A DNA stretch of 64,000 bases, taken from contig NZ_RJUD01000016.1 in the NCBI RefSeq assembly GCF_024343675.1, forward strand, positions 28,545-92,544. Reading direction: 5' to 3'. Under the pieces are notes generated by a model that worked only from the letters and a program-made list of their open reading frames with translations, did not search any database and was not told the origin of the DNA. This document shows positions 53,778 through 62,618 of this stretch, one piece after another (position 1 is the stretch's first letter; the number at the start of each line of letters is the position of its first letter). The stretch is from Lacihabitans sp. CS3-21 (GTDB lineage: Bacteria; Bacteroidota; Bacteroidia; Cytophagales; Spirosomataceae). Position numbers and translations under genes: made by a program.

Positions 53778-55454
53778 ATGAAATTTACCATTTTTTTATT
53801 TTTAATTACATTTAATCTTTATGCCACTGATTTTAGTGAAATTGTAGCTAGTTATCAGGCAGATAAAGCAGCTTTGCAAAGAAAATATCCAAATAATCTA
53901 TCTGAAGTTTATTTTGAGAGATTTTCGAAGTTTTACGCTGATGCAAAAAAAGACTTAGATAAACTTGGCTTTGAAGGATTAACCAAAGAGCAAAAGGTTG
54001 ATTATGTGTTACTTAGGAATCAAATAGACAAGAGTAATTATTTCCATGGATTAGAGTTTAAGGCTTTCAATGAAGTGAAAAATGTGATCGAAAAGGCACA
54101 ACCAATTTATGTTTTTAATGAAAGTAGAAAGGCCGGTGTCAATCCCAAGTCTGATAAGTTAGCCGCTGATTTTAATCAAGTAGAAAAGGAAATCAGAGCT
54201 GAAATAATAACGCTAAAGACTAAAAAACCTTACGATAGTTGGCAAAAGGCAGAATTGGCTGCGGATATTGTAAAGGAACTTATAAAGGCTACAGAAGAAT
54301 CATACAAATTTTATTACGAGTACAATCCAGAGTTCAATTGGTGGATGCAGGCCCCAAATAAAAAATTGATGAAGACTTTGGAGGAATATGAGGGTTTGCT
54401 TAGGAAACATTTTTCAAATACCTTAGTAAAAGATGACGGCAGTGGTATTATTGGAAAACCACTAGGAAGAGATGCACTTTTAAAAGATCTCAGTTTTGAA
54501 TTTATAGCTTATAGGCCTGAACAATTAATATCAGAAGCCAATAATCAGTTTGCTTGGTGCGAAAAAGAAATGCTAAAGGCTTCTAATGAGCTTGGTTATG
54601 GTAATGACTGGAAGAAGGCTTTAGAGCATGTGAAACAAACTTATGTGCCACCTGGCCAATGGCAAGAAGATGTGAATAAATTGGCTTGGGAAGCCATAAA
54701 ATATGTAGAAGATCGAGATTTGGTAACTGTTCCTCCTTTGGCAAAAGAAACTTGGAGAACAGTAATGCTTTCGGCAGAAGCACAAAAGGTAAGTCCATTT
54801 TTCTTGGGTGGTGAACAAATTATGGTTGCTTATCCAACGGCCGCAATGGATCATGATGATAAAATGATGAGCATGAGAGGGAATAATCCGTATTTTTCAA
54901 GAGCCACCGTGCAGCACGAATTGATCCCCGGTCATCATTTACAACAGTTTATGAATCAAAGATATAAGCCTTATCGAAGAACGTTTGGGACCCCATTTTG
55001 GACTGAAGGTTGGGCCTTGTATTGGGAATTTAATCTCTGGGATAAAGGTTTTCCAAGAACACCTGAAGAGAAAATCGGTATGTTGTTTTGGAGAATGCAC
55101 CGTTGTGCCAGAATCATTTTTTCACTGAATTATCATTTAGAAAAAATGACTCCACAGCAATGTATTGATTTATTGGTGGATAAAGTTGGACACGAAAGAG
55201 CCAATGCAGAAGCAGAAGTAAGACGCTCATTCACAGGTAGATATGGCCCTCTTTATCAGATTGCTTACATGATTGGTGGTTTGCAATTTTATAGTTTAAA
55301 GAAAGAATTGGTAGATGCTGGGAAAATGACTGAAAAGCAATTTCACGATACCATTTTACAAAATAACACCATGCCCGTAGAAATGGTAAAAGCAGTTTTA
55401 AAAGGAGAAGAATTGAAAAAAGATAAAATGGCCTCTTGGAAGTTTTTAGATTGA
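53778..55454 (+). CDS. DUF885 family protein, probable metallopeptidase
   Basis: 558 residues with a signal peptide (about 1-16, FTIFLFLITFNLYA). The diagnostic motif HELIPGHHLQQF is at about residues 379-390, with the downstream RTFGTPFWTEGWALYWEF that supplies further metal ligands. This HExxxxHH pattern resembles thermolysin-like gluzincins, and DUF885 members are thought to be zinc peptidases in the periplasm. The C-terminal domain is helical. It converges on the sulfatase gene with a four-base gap and no visible terminator. Confidence 0.88.
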   Translation: MKFTIFLFLITFNLYATDFSEIVASYQADKAALQRKYPNNLSEVYFERFSKFYADAKKDLDKLGFEGLTKEQKVDYVLLRNQIDKSNYFHGLEFKAFNEVKNVIEKAQPIYVFNESRKAGVNPKSDKLAADFNQVEKEIRAEIITLKTKKPYDSWQKAELAADIVKELIKATEESYKFYYEYNPEFNWWMQAPNKKLMKTLEEYEGLLRKHFSNTLVKDDGSGIIGKPLGRDALLKDLSFEFIAYRPEQLISEANNQFAWCEKEMLKASNELGYGNDWKKALEHVKQTYVPPGQWQEDVNKLAWEAIKYVEDRDLVTVPPLAKETWRTVMLSAEAQKVSPFFLGGEQIMVAYPTAAMDHDDKMMSMRGNNPYFSRATVQHELIPGHHLQQFMNQRYKPYRRTFGTPFWTEGWALYWEFNLWDKGFPRTPEEKIGMLFWRMHRCARIIFSLNYHLEKMTPQQCIDLLVDKVGHERANAEAEVRRSFTGRYGPLYQIAYMIGGLQFYSLKKELVDAGKMTEKQFHDTILQNNTMPVEMVKAVLKGEELKKDKMASWKFLD

Positions 55455-55458
55455 TATC

Positions 55459-56865
55459 TTAATCCATATTGGGAGCACTAACATCTTTTGGTCTTAAAGG
55501 GTCCAATTCTATGCTTTTTTTCATTTCCAAGATATAAGTTTTTAGTTTATTTACAATTTCTGGGTTTGCTTTACTTACTTCATTTACTTCAAATCTATCT
55601 ATTTTGAGATTGAATAGTTTTACTTTTTTTACCTCAAAATCAGTGATGATTTTCCAATCTCCATCTCTTGCAGCATAAAAATACCCCTCAGGGTCATCCG
55701 AAGGACGCATTTCGAATGCCCAAAATAAGGGTTTGTTTCTAGAAATTGGTTTTTCAGTAAACAAAGGTGAAATATCTATCCCATCTATTTCTCTGTCTTT
55801 GGGAATCGGCACATTCAGCATTGAAAAAATTGTTGGGAAGAAATCATATCCATGGATAGGTTCAGATGAAACCAAACCTGGTTTTATTTGGCTTGGAAAT
55901 CTCATTAAAGCTGGTACATGAATGCCTCCGTCATAAAGGTCAGCTTTTCTACCTCTAAATCCTCCAGTGCTGCCATTGAGATTGATTTCATAAAACTTTC
56001 TCCACTGTGAGGTAACAGGACCATTGTCGCTGGCAAATACGACAATGGTGTTTTTATCCAGTCCATTTTTGTCCAAATATTTAAGAACTCTACCAATTTC
56101 GGAATCCATGAAGGTAATATTTGCATAATATTCACCTGGACCATTATCTTTAAGATTTACCAGATCGATATCTTCTTTGATATATTTATTGTATTTCTTT
56201 AAATATTTTGATGGACTTGCAATTTGTCCATGTACCTCATTCATAGGTAAATACAAAAAGAAAGGTTTGTTTTTATCTCTCTCATCAAGATATTGAATGG
56301 CTTTGTCCACAACAATGGTTCCTGAATACCCTTTAATTTTCCCCAAAGGTTTACCATCTTCAAAGAAATTAATTGGATCTTTATGATTTGGAATTGCGAA
56401 TGCATGTAAAGCAGTCCATTTGTCAAAACCCGCATCTTGGGGCTGTGAATGCGTTTTTTCATTTAATCCTCCATTTAAATGCCATTTTCCAGATAAAAAA
56501 CATTGGTAGCCATTGTTTTTCAAAAGATTGGCGATTGTAATTTCATGCTGCCGAAGATATACATTGTCACCTTCTGGAATCCAACTCTGAATGCCTAATC
56601 GATATGGGGTTCGACCAGTAAGCATGGAGGCTCTTGAAGGCGAACAAAGTGGAGATGGGCTATAAAAATTAGTGAATTTTATTCCTTGTTTCGCAAATTT
56701 GTCAATATTTGGGGTTTTTGCTATTAAATGGCCATAATTAGCCAAATCTCCATATCCCAAATCATCAATCAAAATAAAAACTACATTTGGTTTTTCATTT
56801 TGGGCAAAAGAAATATGGCCTTGAATCAAAAAAAATAGGCTAACGACAAATTTTCGTATATTCAT
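55459..56865 (-). CDS. Exported sulfatase (formylglycine-dependent)
   Basis: 468 residues with a signal peptide (about 1-21). The modification motif CSPSR is at 74-78 (Cys74 becomes formylglycine), after the metal-binding DD in ILIDDLGYGD (34-35). Other ligands are in GKWHLNGG and ASDNGPVTSQ. It belongs to the arylsulfatase / N-acetylgalactosamine-6-sulfatase group, common in Bacteroidota that degrade sulfated polysaccharides. No anaerobic sulfatase-maturating enzyme is encoded in this window. It is separated from deoD by 12 bases on the same strand, but function differs. Confidence 0.92.
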   Translation of the reverse strand: MNIRKFVVSLFFLIQGHISFAQNEKPNVVFILIDDLGYGDLANYGHLIAKTPNIDKFAKQGIKFTNFYSPSPLCSPSRASMLTGRTPYRLGIQSWIPEGDNVYLRQHEITIANLLKNNGYQCFLSGKWHLNGGLNEKTHSQPQDAGFDKWTALHAFAIPNHKDPINFFEDGKPLGKIKGYSGTIVVDKAIQYLDERDKNKPFFLYLPMNEVHGQIASPSKYLKKYNKYIKEDIDLVNLKDNGPGEYYANITFMDSEIGRVLKYLDKNGLDKNTIVVFASDNGPVTSQWRKFYEINLNGSTGGFRGRKADLYDGGIHVPALMRFPSQIKPGLVSSEPIHGYDFFPTIFSMLNVPIPKDREIDGIDISPLFTEKPISRNKPLFWAFEMRPSDDPEGYFYAARDGDWKIITDFEVKKVKLFNLKIDRFEVNEVSKANPEIVNKLKTYILEMKKSIELDPLRPKDVSAPNMD

Positions 56866-56877
56866 AACTTCATGTTT

Positions 56878-57579
56878 TTAAGCCAATCCCAAGGCAATTT
56901 TCATCATATCATTAAAAGTATTTTCTCTTTCCTGTTGCGAAGAAGAGGTACCTGTTATGATGTTATCACTTACGGTTAACAATGCTAAAGCTTTTGCTCC
57001 GAACCTTTTCGCAATAGTAAATAATATTTGAGATTCCATATCGACACCTAAAACACCATGTTTTTGCCAAACTTCCCAACGATTCGGCTCTAGATCATAA
57101 AATGTATTGGTGCTAAAAACTGAACCAGTATGTGTTTTGATATTTAGCTCATTGGCAAGTTGATAAGCTTTGTATAGCAAATCAAAATCGGCCGTGGCAG
57201 CATAATGCATTCCCTTGAATAACAGACTATTGGCGTCAGCGTCTCCAGAAGCACTCATGGCTAAAATTACCTGACCAAGGTCAAGTTGTGGTTGGATAGA
57301 ACCACAAGTACCTACACGAATCAAATTTTGACATTTGTATGTATTTATCAATTCATGGATGTATATGCCTGCACTTCCCATGCCCATTCCTGTGCCTTGT
57401 ATGGAGACTTTTTGGCCTTTATAATTCCCTGTGAATCCGTACATTCCTCTTACTTTATTGTAACAGACTACGTCTGTCAGGAAATTTTCCGCCACAAATT
57501 TTGCTCTTAATGGATCTCCAGGTAATAATACGGTTTCGGCTATTTCTCCAACTTCCGCTTCTAAGTGTAAACTTCTCAT
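56878..57579 (-). CDS. deoD: Purine-nucleoside phosphorylase (DeoD type)
   Basis: 233 residues, the hexameric DeoD length. Phosphate-binding LLPGDPLRAKFVAENFL and MGMGSAGIYIHELI, with VGTCGSIQP and the catalytic Asp in LTVSDNIITG, are all visible. The enzyme cleaves purine (deoxy)nucleosides to base plus (deoxy)ribose 1-phosphate in the cytosol. It is the downstream member of a deoxynucleoside-degradation cluster with deoB, deoC and an aldehyde dehydrogenase, all on the minus strand. Confidence 0.95.
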   Translation of the reverse strand: MRSLHLEAEVGEIAETVLLPGDPLRAKFVAENFLTDVVCYNKVRGMYGFTGNYKGQKVSIQGTGMGMGSAGIYIHELINTYKCQNLIRVGTCGSIQPQLDLGQVILAMSASGDADANSLLFKGMHYAATADFDLLYKAYQLANELNIKTHTGSVFSTNTFYDLEPNRWEVWQKHGVLGVDMESQILFTIAKRFGAKALALLTVSDNIITGTSSSQQERENTFNDMMKIALGLA

Positions 57580-57644
57580 TTATAATGTTTTATATGCGTT
57601 TGTTTTTAAATATGTTTTTGAAAATACAGGGTAAACTTGGTAAT

Positions 57645-60014
57645 TTAGGCCCCATAAGGTATCCAAATATTTTTAATCTCAGAAGCATGTCTGAGAAATT
57701 CCATACCTTCTGATTGCTCATTATTCATCCAATTGCGGTATTTTCCGTAGTTTACCCAAGTGCGTTTCATGTTTTCAGCCGAAAGACTTTCAATATCTTT
57801 TGAGCTTTCTTTGTTTCCAAAGTACCAAAGTCCATCCACATCATAATGTTTGGCTAATTCTTTCGCCAAGGAATCTTTTGGTCCTGTGATGATATTTATT
57901 GTTCCTCCCGGAACATCAGAAGTGTCTAATATTTGATAAAAATCAGTAGCACTGAATGGTGCTGACTCTGAAGGAATCACAATAACACTATTTCCTAATG
58001 CAATTGCAGGAATTACCGTTGAAATAAACGCCAAAAGTGGAGCTTCGTCTGGGCAAACAATGCCCATTACCCCAACTGGCTCAGGCATGGCCAAAGTTAC
58101 ATTTCTTTGAATGGTTTGGTGAGCTTGACCATCGTATTTGTCGGCATGAGCGGCATAGGTGTAAATTCTGTCAATAGACTTTTCTACTTCAGCATCTGCA
58201 TCAGTTTTGCCGTAACAACACATCTGAACCAATCGGTTTGAAAACTCCGACTTTCTTGCCGATAAATTTTCGGCAATATAATATAAAACTTGTGCTCTGG
58301 CGTGTCCAGTCATTTCTGCCCATTTGCCGTTTGCATGAGCAGCTTCTACCGCATTTCTGATGTCTTTTCGGCTTCCTTCTGGAGCCTCTCCAACTATTTC
58401 TCCTTGTGGATTTTTTATAGTGATGCTGTAACCACCGTCTGGTCGAGCCTGTTTGCCGCCAATATACATTTTGGCTGTACGGTTTATGCTATCTGTAATG
58501 GTTATTTTCGATTTTTGAACTGCAGGATTTATCGGTTTATCTGAAAACTGTTCCTCAATACGGGGTTTCATATATTCAAAAAGGCCTTCTTTGCCGCCTT
58601 CCCTTCCAAAACCAGATTCTCTATAGCCACCAAAACCCGAACCAGCATCAAAAACATTGGTGGAGTTTATCCAAACGGTTCCCGCTTTAACTTTTGGAGC
58701 GATGTCTAAAGCCAAATTGATGTTTTCTGTCCAAATACTACAAGCCAATCCATATCTCGTATTGTTGGCTAACTTTATTGCTTCTTGGTGCGACCTGAAA
58801 CTCATGGCCACCAAAACTGGCCCAAAAATTTCTTCTTGTGCAATGGTACTAGAAGGCGAAACATGGGTGAATAGGGTAGGAGGATAAAAACAACCATCTT
58901 TCGGGCATTCCCAACTAGGTTGCCACATTTGGTTGCCTTCTGCTATTCCTTTTTGCACCAATTCATCTATGGTTTTTAATTGTACAGGAGCCACAATGGC
59001 CCCAATATCAATGCATTTGTCCATAGCATCACCTACACGAAGTTTTTCCATGCGGGCTTTTATTTTGTCATAAAGCTTGTCTTGGATGCTTTCCTGAACC
59101 AAAAGCCTCGAACCCGCACAACAAACCTGACCTTGATTAAACCAAATGGCATCTACAATTCCTTCCACAACAGAATCCAAATCAGCGTCTTCGAAAACGA
59201 TAAATGGCGACTTTCCGCCCAATTCCAAAGAAACTTTTTTACCCGAACCCGCGATGGCTTTTCTGATGATTTTGCCCACTTCTGTAGAACCCGTGAAAGC
59301 AATCTTATGTACATCTTTGTGATTTACCAAGGCTGCCCCAGTAGAGCCTGGGCCTGTAATGATATTTACCACTCCCTTGGGAAGACCTACATTTTGACAG
59401 ATTTCAGCAAATAAAAGTGCAGTCAAAGAAGTGAATTCAGCTGGTTTCAAAACCACAGTATTTCCCATTGCCAAGGCAGGAGCTATTTTCCAAGAAAGCA
59501 TCAAAAGCGGGAAATTCCAGGGAATAATTTGGCCAATCACGCCTATTTCTTTGTAGTCTTTTAGTTCGGTATCCATTAATTGAGCCCAACCTGCATGGTG
59601 ATAAAAGTGTCTGGCTACCAATGGAATATCTATGTCGCGGGTTTCTCGAATGGGTTTTCCATTGTCAAGAGCTTCCAAAACAGCAAATAATCTGGAGTGC
59701 TTTTGGATTTGTCGGGCAATGGCATATAAATACCTCGCTCTTGCTCTCCCACCTAGATTCACCCAGTCTTTTAAGGCTTTGTTGGCAGCTGTAACAGCCT
59801 CATTTACATCTCTTTCTGAAGCTTCGGCGATATTGGCCAAAACCTCCATATTCGATGGATTAATGGTTTCAAAATGCTTTTCGGCTTTTTTCCACTCTCC
59901 GTTTATGAACAATTCGAAAGTTCTGTTGTGTGCATCAAGAAATTCATTTGCTTGAGCTGCACTCTCGGGAGCTGGACCGTAAGCCATCGTATTAAATATT
60001 TCTTTTACTTTCAT
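57645..60014 (-). CDS. Two-domain aldehyde dehydrogenase, ALDH16-like
   Basis: 789 residues from the ATG at 60014; a longer start at 60074 would add only a basic, poorly conserved segment. Domain 1 (about 25-500) is a complete ALDH with catalytic Cys298 in GQVCCAGSR, Glu264 in LELGGK, and PWNFPLLML. Domain 2 (about 520-789) is a second ALDH fold (KMYIGGKQARPDGGY, PEPVGVMGIVCPDEAPLLAF, NIITGP) but lacks the LELGGK glutamate and the catalytic cysteine and is shortened. This matches the ALDH16 layout, where the second domain is inactive. Its place next to deoC suggests it oxidises acetaldehyde from deoxyribose 5-phosphate cleavage. Confidence 0.88.
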   Translation of the reverse strand: MKVKEIFNTMAYGPAPESAAQANEFLDAHNRTFELFINGEWKKAEKHFETINPSNMEVLANIAEASERDVNEAVTAANKALKDWVNLGGRARARYLYAIARQIQKHSRLFAVLEALDNGKPIRETRDIDIPLVARHFYHHAGWAQLMDTELKDYKEIGVIGQIIPWNFPLLMLSWKIAPALAMGNTVVLKPAEFTSLTALLFAEICQNVGLPKGVVNIITGPGSTGAALVNHKDVHKIAFTGSTEVGKIIRKAIAGSGKKVSLELGGKSPFIVFEDADLDSVVEGIVDAIWFNQGQVCCAGSRLLVQESIQDKLYDKIKARMEKLRVGDAMDKCIDIGAIVAPVQLKTIDELVQKGIAEGNQMWQPSWECPKDGCFYPPTLFTHVSPSSTIAQEEIFGPVLVAMSFRSHQEAIKLANNTRYGLACSIWTENINLALDIAPKVKAGTVWINSTNVFDAGSGFGGYRESGFGREGGKEGLFEYMKPRIEEQFSDKPINPAVQKSKITITDSINRTAKMYIGGKQARPDGGYSITIKNPQGEIVGEAPEGSRKDIRNAVEAAHANGKWAEMTGHARAQVLYYIAENLSARKSEFSNRLVQMCCYGKTDADAEVEKSIDRIYTYAAHADKYDGQAHQTIQRNVTLAMPEPVGVMGIVCPDEAPLLAFISTVIPAIALGNSVIVIPSESAPFSATDFYQILDTSDVPGGTINIITGPKDSLAKELAKHYDVDGLWYFGNKESSKDIESLSAENMKRTWVNYGKYRNWMNNEQSEGMEFLRHASEIKNIWIPYGA

Positions 60015-60071
60015 TTCTATATTTTTTCTCGCAAAGACGCTAAGAGTTGGACTTTGTCTATTTCCTCTTTT

Positions 60072-60167
60072 CATTTCACCTAAAAATCTGTTGACTGAGC
60101 GAAGCCGAAGGCAACAGCGTACATTTCATCTAAAAATCTGTTGACTGAGCGAAGCCGAAGGCGACAG
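60072..60167. repeat. 46-bp direct repeat containing CTGAGCGAAGCCGAAGGC
   Basis: Copies at 60072-60117 and 60122-60167 differ at two positions and lie 50 bases apart in the gap between deoC and the aldehyde dehydrogenase gene. They share the core that also occurs, in reverse, at 16087-16138. In the second copy AATCTGT and ACAGATT flank the core as an inverted repeat. Confidence 0.75.
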
Positions 60168-60175
60168 ATTTTTTT
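60132..60175. terminator. Possible bidirectional terminator formed by the repeat
   Basis: AAAAATCTGT (from 60132) and ACAGATTTTT (from 60164) close a hairpin over the repeat core, with a T-run on each strand. For minus-strand transcripts it would act just after deoC, so the aldehyde dehydrogenase gene may need its own promoter. Confidence 0.5.
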
Positions 60176-60187
60176 TTAAATCTAATT

Positions 60188-61141
60188 TTATGCCATTGCA
60201 TGACGATAACCCGCAGAATATCTGCCTGTTACGTAATGTTCTAACTGTCGTTCGATATCTCCTAACAGACTACTTGCACCAAATCTGAATAAATTGGGAT
60301 GCAACCATTCGTCGCCCAATTCCTCTTTCATCAATATTAACCAATCTAAGGCTTGTTTGGCTTTTTGGATTCCACCTGCTGGTTTGTAACCTACTTTGAT
60401 TCCTGTCAATTCTTGGTATTCTCGAATTGCTCTTATCATGACTAAACTGACTGGTAATGTTGCGTTTACAGCTTCTTTTCCGGTACTGGTTTTTATAAAA
60501 TCAGAACCCGCCATCATACTTACCCAGCTTGCTTTCGCTACTTTGGTGTAAGTCGGAATTTCGCCAGTGGCCAATATTGTTTTCATGTGGGCATCGCCAC
60601 AAGCGGCTCTACAAGCTTTTACTTCATTGTAAAGTTCTTCCCATTTTGAATTAATAACCAATTCGCGGCTGATCACAATATCAATTTCGGTAGCCCCAGC
60701 TTCTACAGATTTTTTGATTTCCTCGACTTTCTGTTCAAAAGAAATTTTGCCAGCAGGAAAACCTGTTGAAACAGCTGCAATCGGAATTCCAGAATTGCCC
60801 AAACTTCTTTTGGCGTCGGCTATCATATTGTGATAGACACAAACCGCACCCGTGGTAATGTTGGCGTCGGCCATCTCCATAGCTTCCAAAAGGTCTTTTC
60901 TTACCGGAGAAATGGCCTTGGCACAAAGACGTTCAACATTTCCTGCAGTGTCATCGCCTGCCAAAGTGGTCAAATCTATACAAGTGATGGCTTTTAACAA
61001 CCATGCGGCCTGAAATTCTTTCTTTACGGTTCTTCGTCCACCCAAACTGGCGGCTCTGCGTTCTACCGCCGACCGATTGATATTGATGTTTTCGAAGTAT
61101 TGGGTGTCGAAGGGTATTCCTTCATTTCTTATTTCTGTCAT
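60188..61141 (-). CDS. deoC: Deoxyribose-phosphate aldolase
   Basis: 317 residues, longer than E. coli DeoC (about 259) because of an N-terminal extension of about 50 residues. The Schiff-base lysine is in GSDFIKTSTGKEAV, the second lysine in GYKPAGGIQ, and the conserved Asp in ATEIDIVISRELV. The enzyme splits 2-deoxyribose 5-phosphate into glyceraldehyde 3-phosphate and acetaldehyde. It lies 86 bases downstream of deoB and before the repeat-bearing gap to the aldehyde dehydrogenase gene. The extension resembles that of eukaryotic-type and other long DeoC proteins. Confidence 0.94.
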   Translation of the reverse strand: MTEIRNEGIPFDTQYFENININRSAVERRAASLGGRRTVKKEFQAAWLLKAITCIDLTTLAGDDTAGNVERLCAKAISPVRKDLLEAMEMADANITTGAVCVYHNMIADAKRSLGNSGIPIAAVSTGFPAGKISFEQKVEEIKKSVEAGATEIDIVISRELVINSKWEELYNEVKACRAACGDAHMKTILATGEIPTYTKVAKASWVSMMAGSDFIKTSTGKEAVNATLPVSLVMIRAIREYQELTGIKVGYKPAGGIQKAKQALDWLILMKEELGDEWLHPNLFRFGASSLLGDIERQLEHYVTGRYSAGYRHAMA

Positions 61142-61227
61142 TTTTATCTTTTTAAGATAATTATATTTTCAGCCAAATTTTATTTGATGTAAGTTCTATT
61201 CAAAAATATAAACAGTGATTATCAGTT

Positions 61228-62403
61228 TTATCCGTGTTCAAATATAAGCCCTAAATAACTCTCTCCTTGTGTTTTGTATTCTACCTCGAGATATTCAGCC
61301 ACTGTGGCGGCTATATCCGCAAAGGAGTTTCTTACACCAAAATTAACGCCTTTTTTTATGTTTTTACCTATGTTTAGTATCGGAATGTATTCTCGCGTAT
61401 GGTCATTGCCATGATGTGTCGGGTCGTTACCGTGATCTGCGGTGATAATGAGCAAATCATCATCCTTTAAGTTTTCCAACATTTCAGGCAAATAACTATC
61501 AAATTCCTCCAGACATTTGGCATAACCCACCACATCTCTTCTATGCCCAAAAAGCATATCAAAATCCACCAAATTGGTAAATACAAAGCTTTCGTTTGGA
61601 TTTTTGATGGCTTCTATTGTATCCTTTATTCCATCCAGATTTGTGGCCGTTTTTTTATATCTCGTTATGCCTTTTTCTGCAAAAATATCATTGATTTTAC
61701 CGATGGCAAAAACCCCTTTTTCGTTTTCTTTTAAAACATCCAAAACGGTTTCGGGTGGCAAAATGGCATAATCTTTCCTTCGGCTAGTGCGTCGATAATC
61801 TCCAGATTCTCCTTCGAAAGGCCGAGCAATAACTCTGCCCACTTCATATTCGCCTACCAACATTTCTCTGGCTATTTTGCAAATCTCATATTGTCTTTCA
61901 ATGGGTATTACACCTTCGTGCATAGCAATCTGAAAAACAGAATCCGCTGAGGTATAGACGATTGGAAAGCCCATTTTTACATGTTCATCTCCCAAATCAT
62001 CAATTATGGCGGTTCCAGAAGCCGAAATATTTCCCAAAGTTTTTGTACCAATGGCTTTTTCGAAACGCTCAATAAATTCTTGCGGAAAACCATTTTCTGT
62101 GAAAGTTGGGAATGGTTTTTCGAGAATAATTCCAGAAATTTCCCAATGACCCGTGGTGGTATCTTTGCCAGAAGAAACTTCAGTCGCCTTTCCAAAGGCA
62201 GCTGTTGGGCTGTCAGTTTTGGCTAATTTGTTGCTCAAATCTATGTTTCCAAGACCCAGTTTTACCAAGTTAGGTATCTGTAAATCAGAATATTGCTCGG
62301 CTATATGTCCTAAGGTATTGCTGCCTACATCGCCATATTTGGCTGCATCGGGCAGTTCACCAATACCTACACTATCTAATACAATTAATATTACTCGTTT
62401 CAA
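61228..62403 (-). CDS. deoB: Phosphopentomutase
   Basis: 391 residues, as in bacterial DeoB of the alkaline-phosphatase superfamily. Metal ligands are visible in LIVLDSVGIGELPDA (about 6-20), DTTTGHWE, and the C-terminal ITADHGNDPTHHGNDHTREY. It converts (deoxy)ribose 1-phosphate to the 5-phosphate, linking DeoD to DeoC. It is the first gene of the minus-strand deo cluster; 215 bases separate it from carB, including the carB terminator. Confidence 0.95.
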   Translation of the reverse strand: MKRVILIVLDSVGIGELPDAAKYGDVGSNTLGHIAEQYSDLQIPNLVKLGLGNIDLSNKLAKTDSPTAAFGKATEVSSGKDTTTGHWEISGIILEKPFPTFTENGFPQEFIERFEKAIGTKTLGNISASGTAIIDDLGDEHVKMGFPIVYTSADSVFQIAMHEGVIPIERQYEICKIAREMLVGEYEVGRVIARPFEGESGDYRRTSRRKDYAILPPETVLDVLKENEKGVFAIGKINDIFAEKGITRYKKTATNLDGIKDTIEAIKNPNESFVFTNLVDFDMLFGHRRDVVGYAKCLEEFDSYLPEMLENLKDDDLLIITADHGNDPTHHGNDHTREYIPILNIGKNIKKGVNFGVRNSFADIAATVAEYLEVEYKTQGESYLGLIFEHG

Positions 62404-62560
62404 AATAAGGTTTGTTGTAGAAATAAACAGTAAAAATAATGAATTTTATGTTTTAAGTTTAGGATTGTGTGATTTTAGTTATGAATATTGAATTCAAATT
62501 TGTTATATATTTTTTGATGGTTAAAATCAATAATTTTTAATTTATTTCGACCCAATTTTA

Positions 62561-62595
62561 AAAAAAAAAGCCCCTCAGCAAATACCAAGGGGCTT
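62561..62595 (-). terminator. Intrinsic terminator of carB
   Basis: On the minus strand AGCCCCT (62594-62588) and AGGGGCT (62575-62569) form the stem around a 12-base loop, followed by a run of ten T. It starts 24 bases after the carB stop. Confidence 0.9.
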
Positions 62596-62618
62596 CTAAA
62601 TATCATAAAAATAGATGC

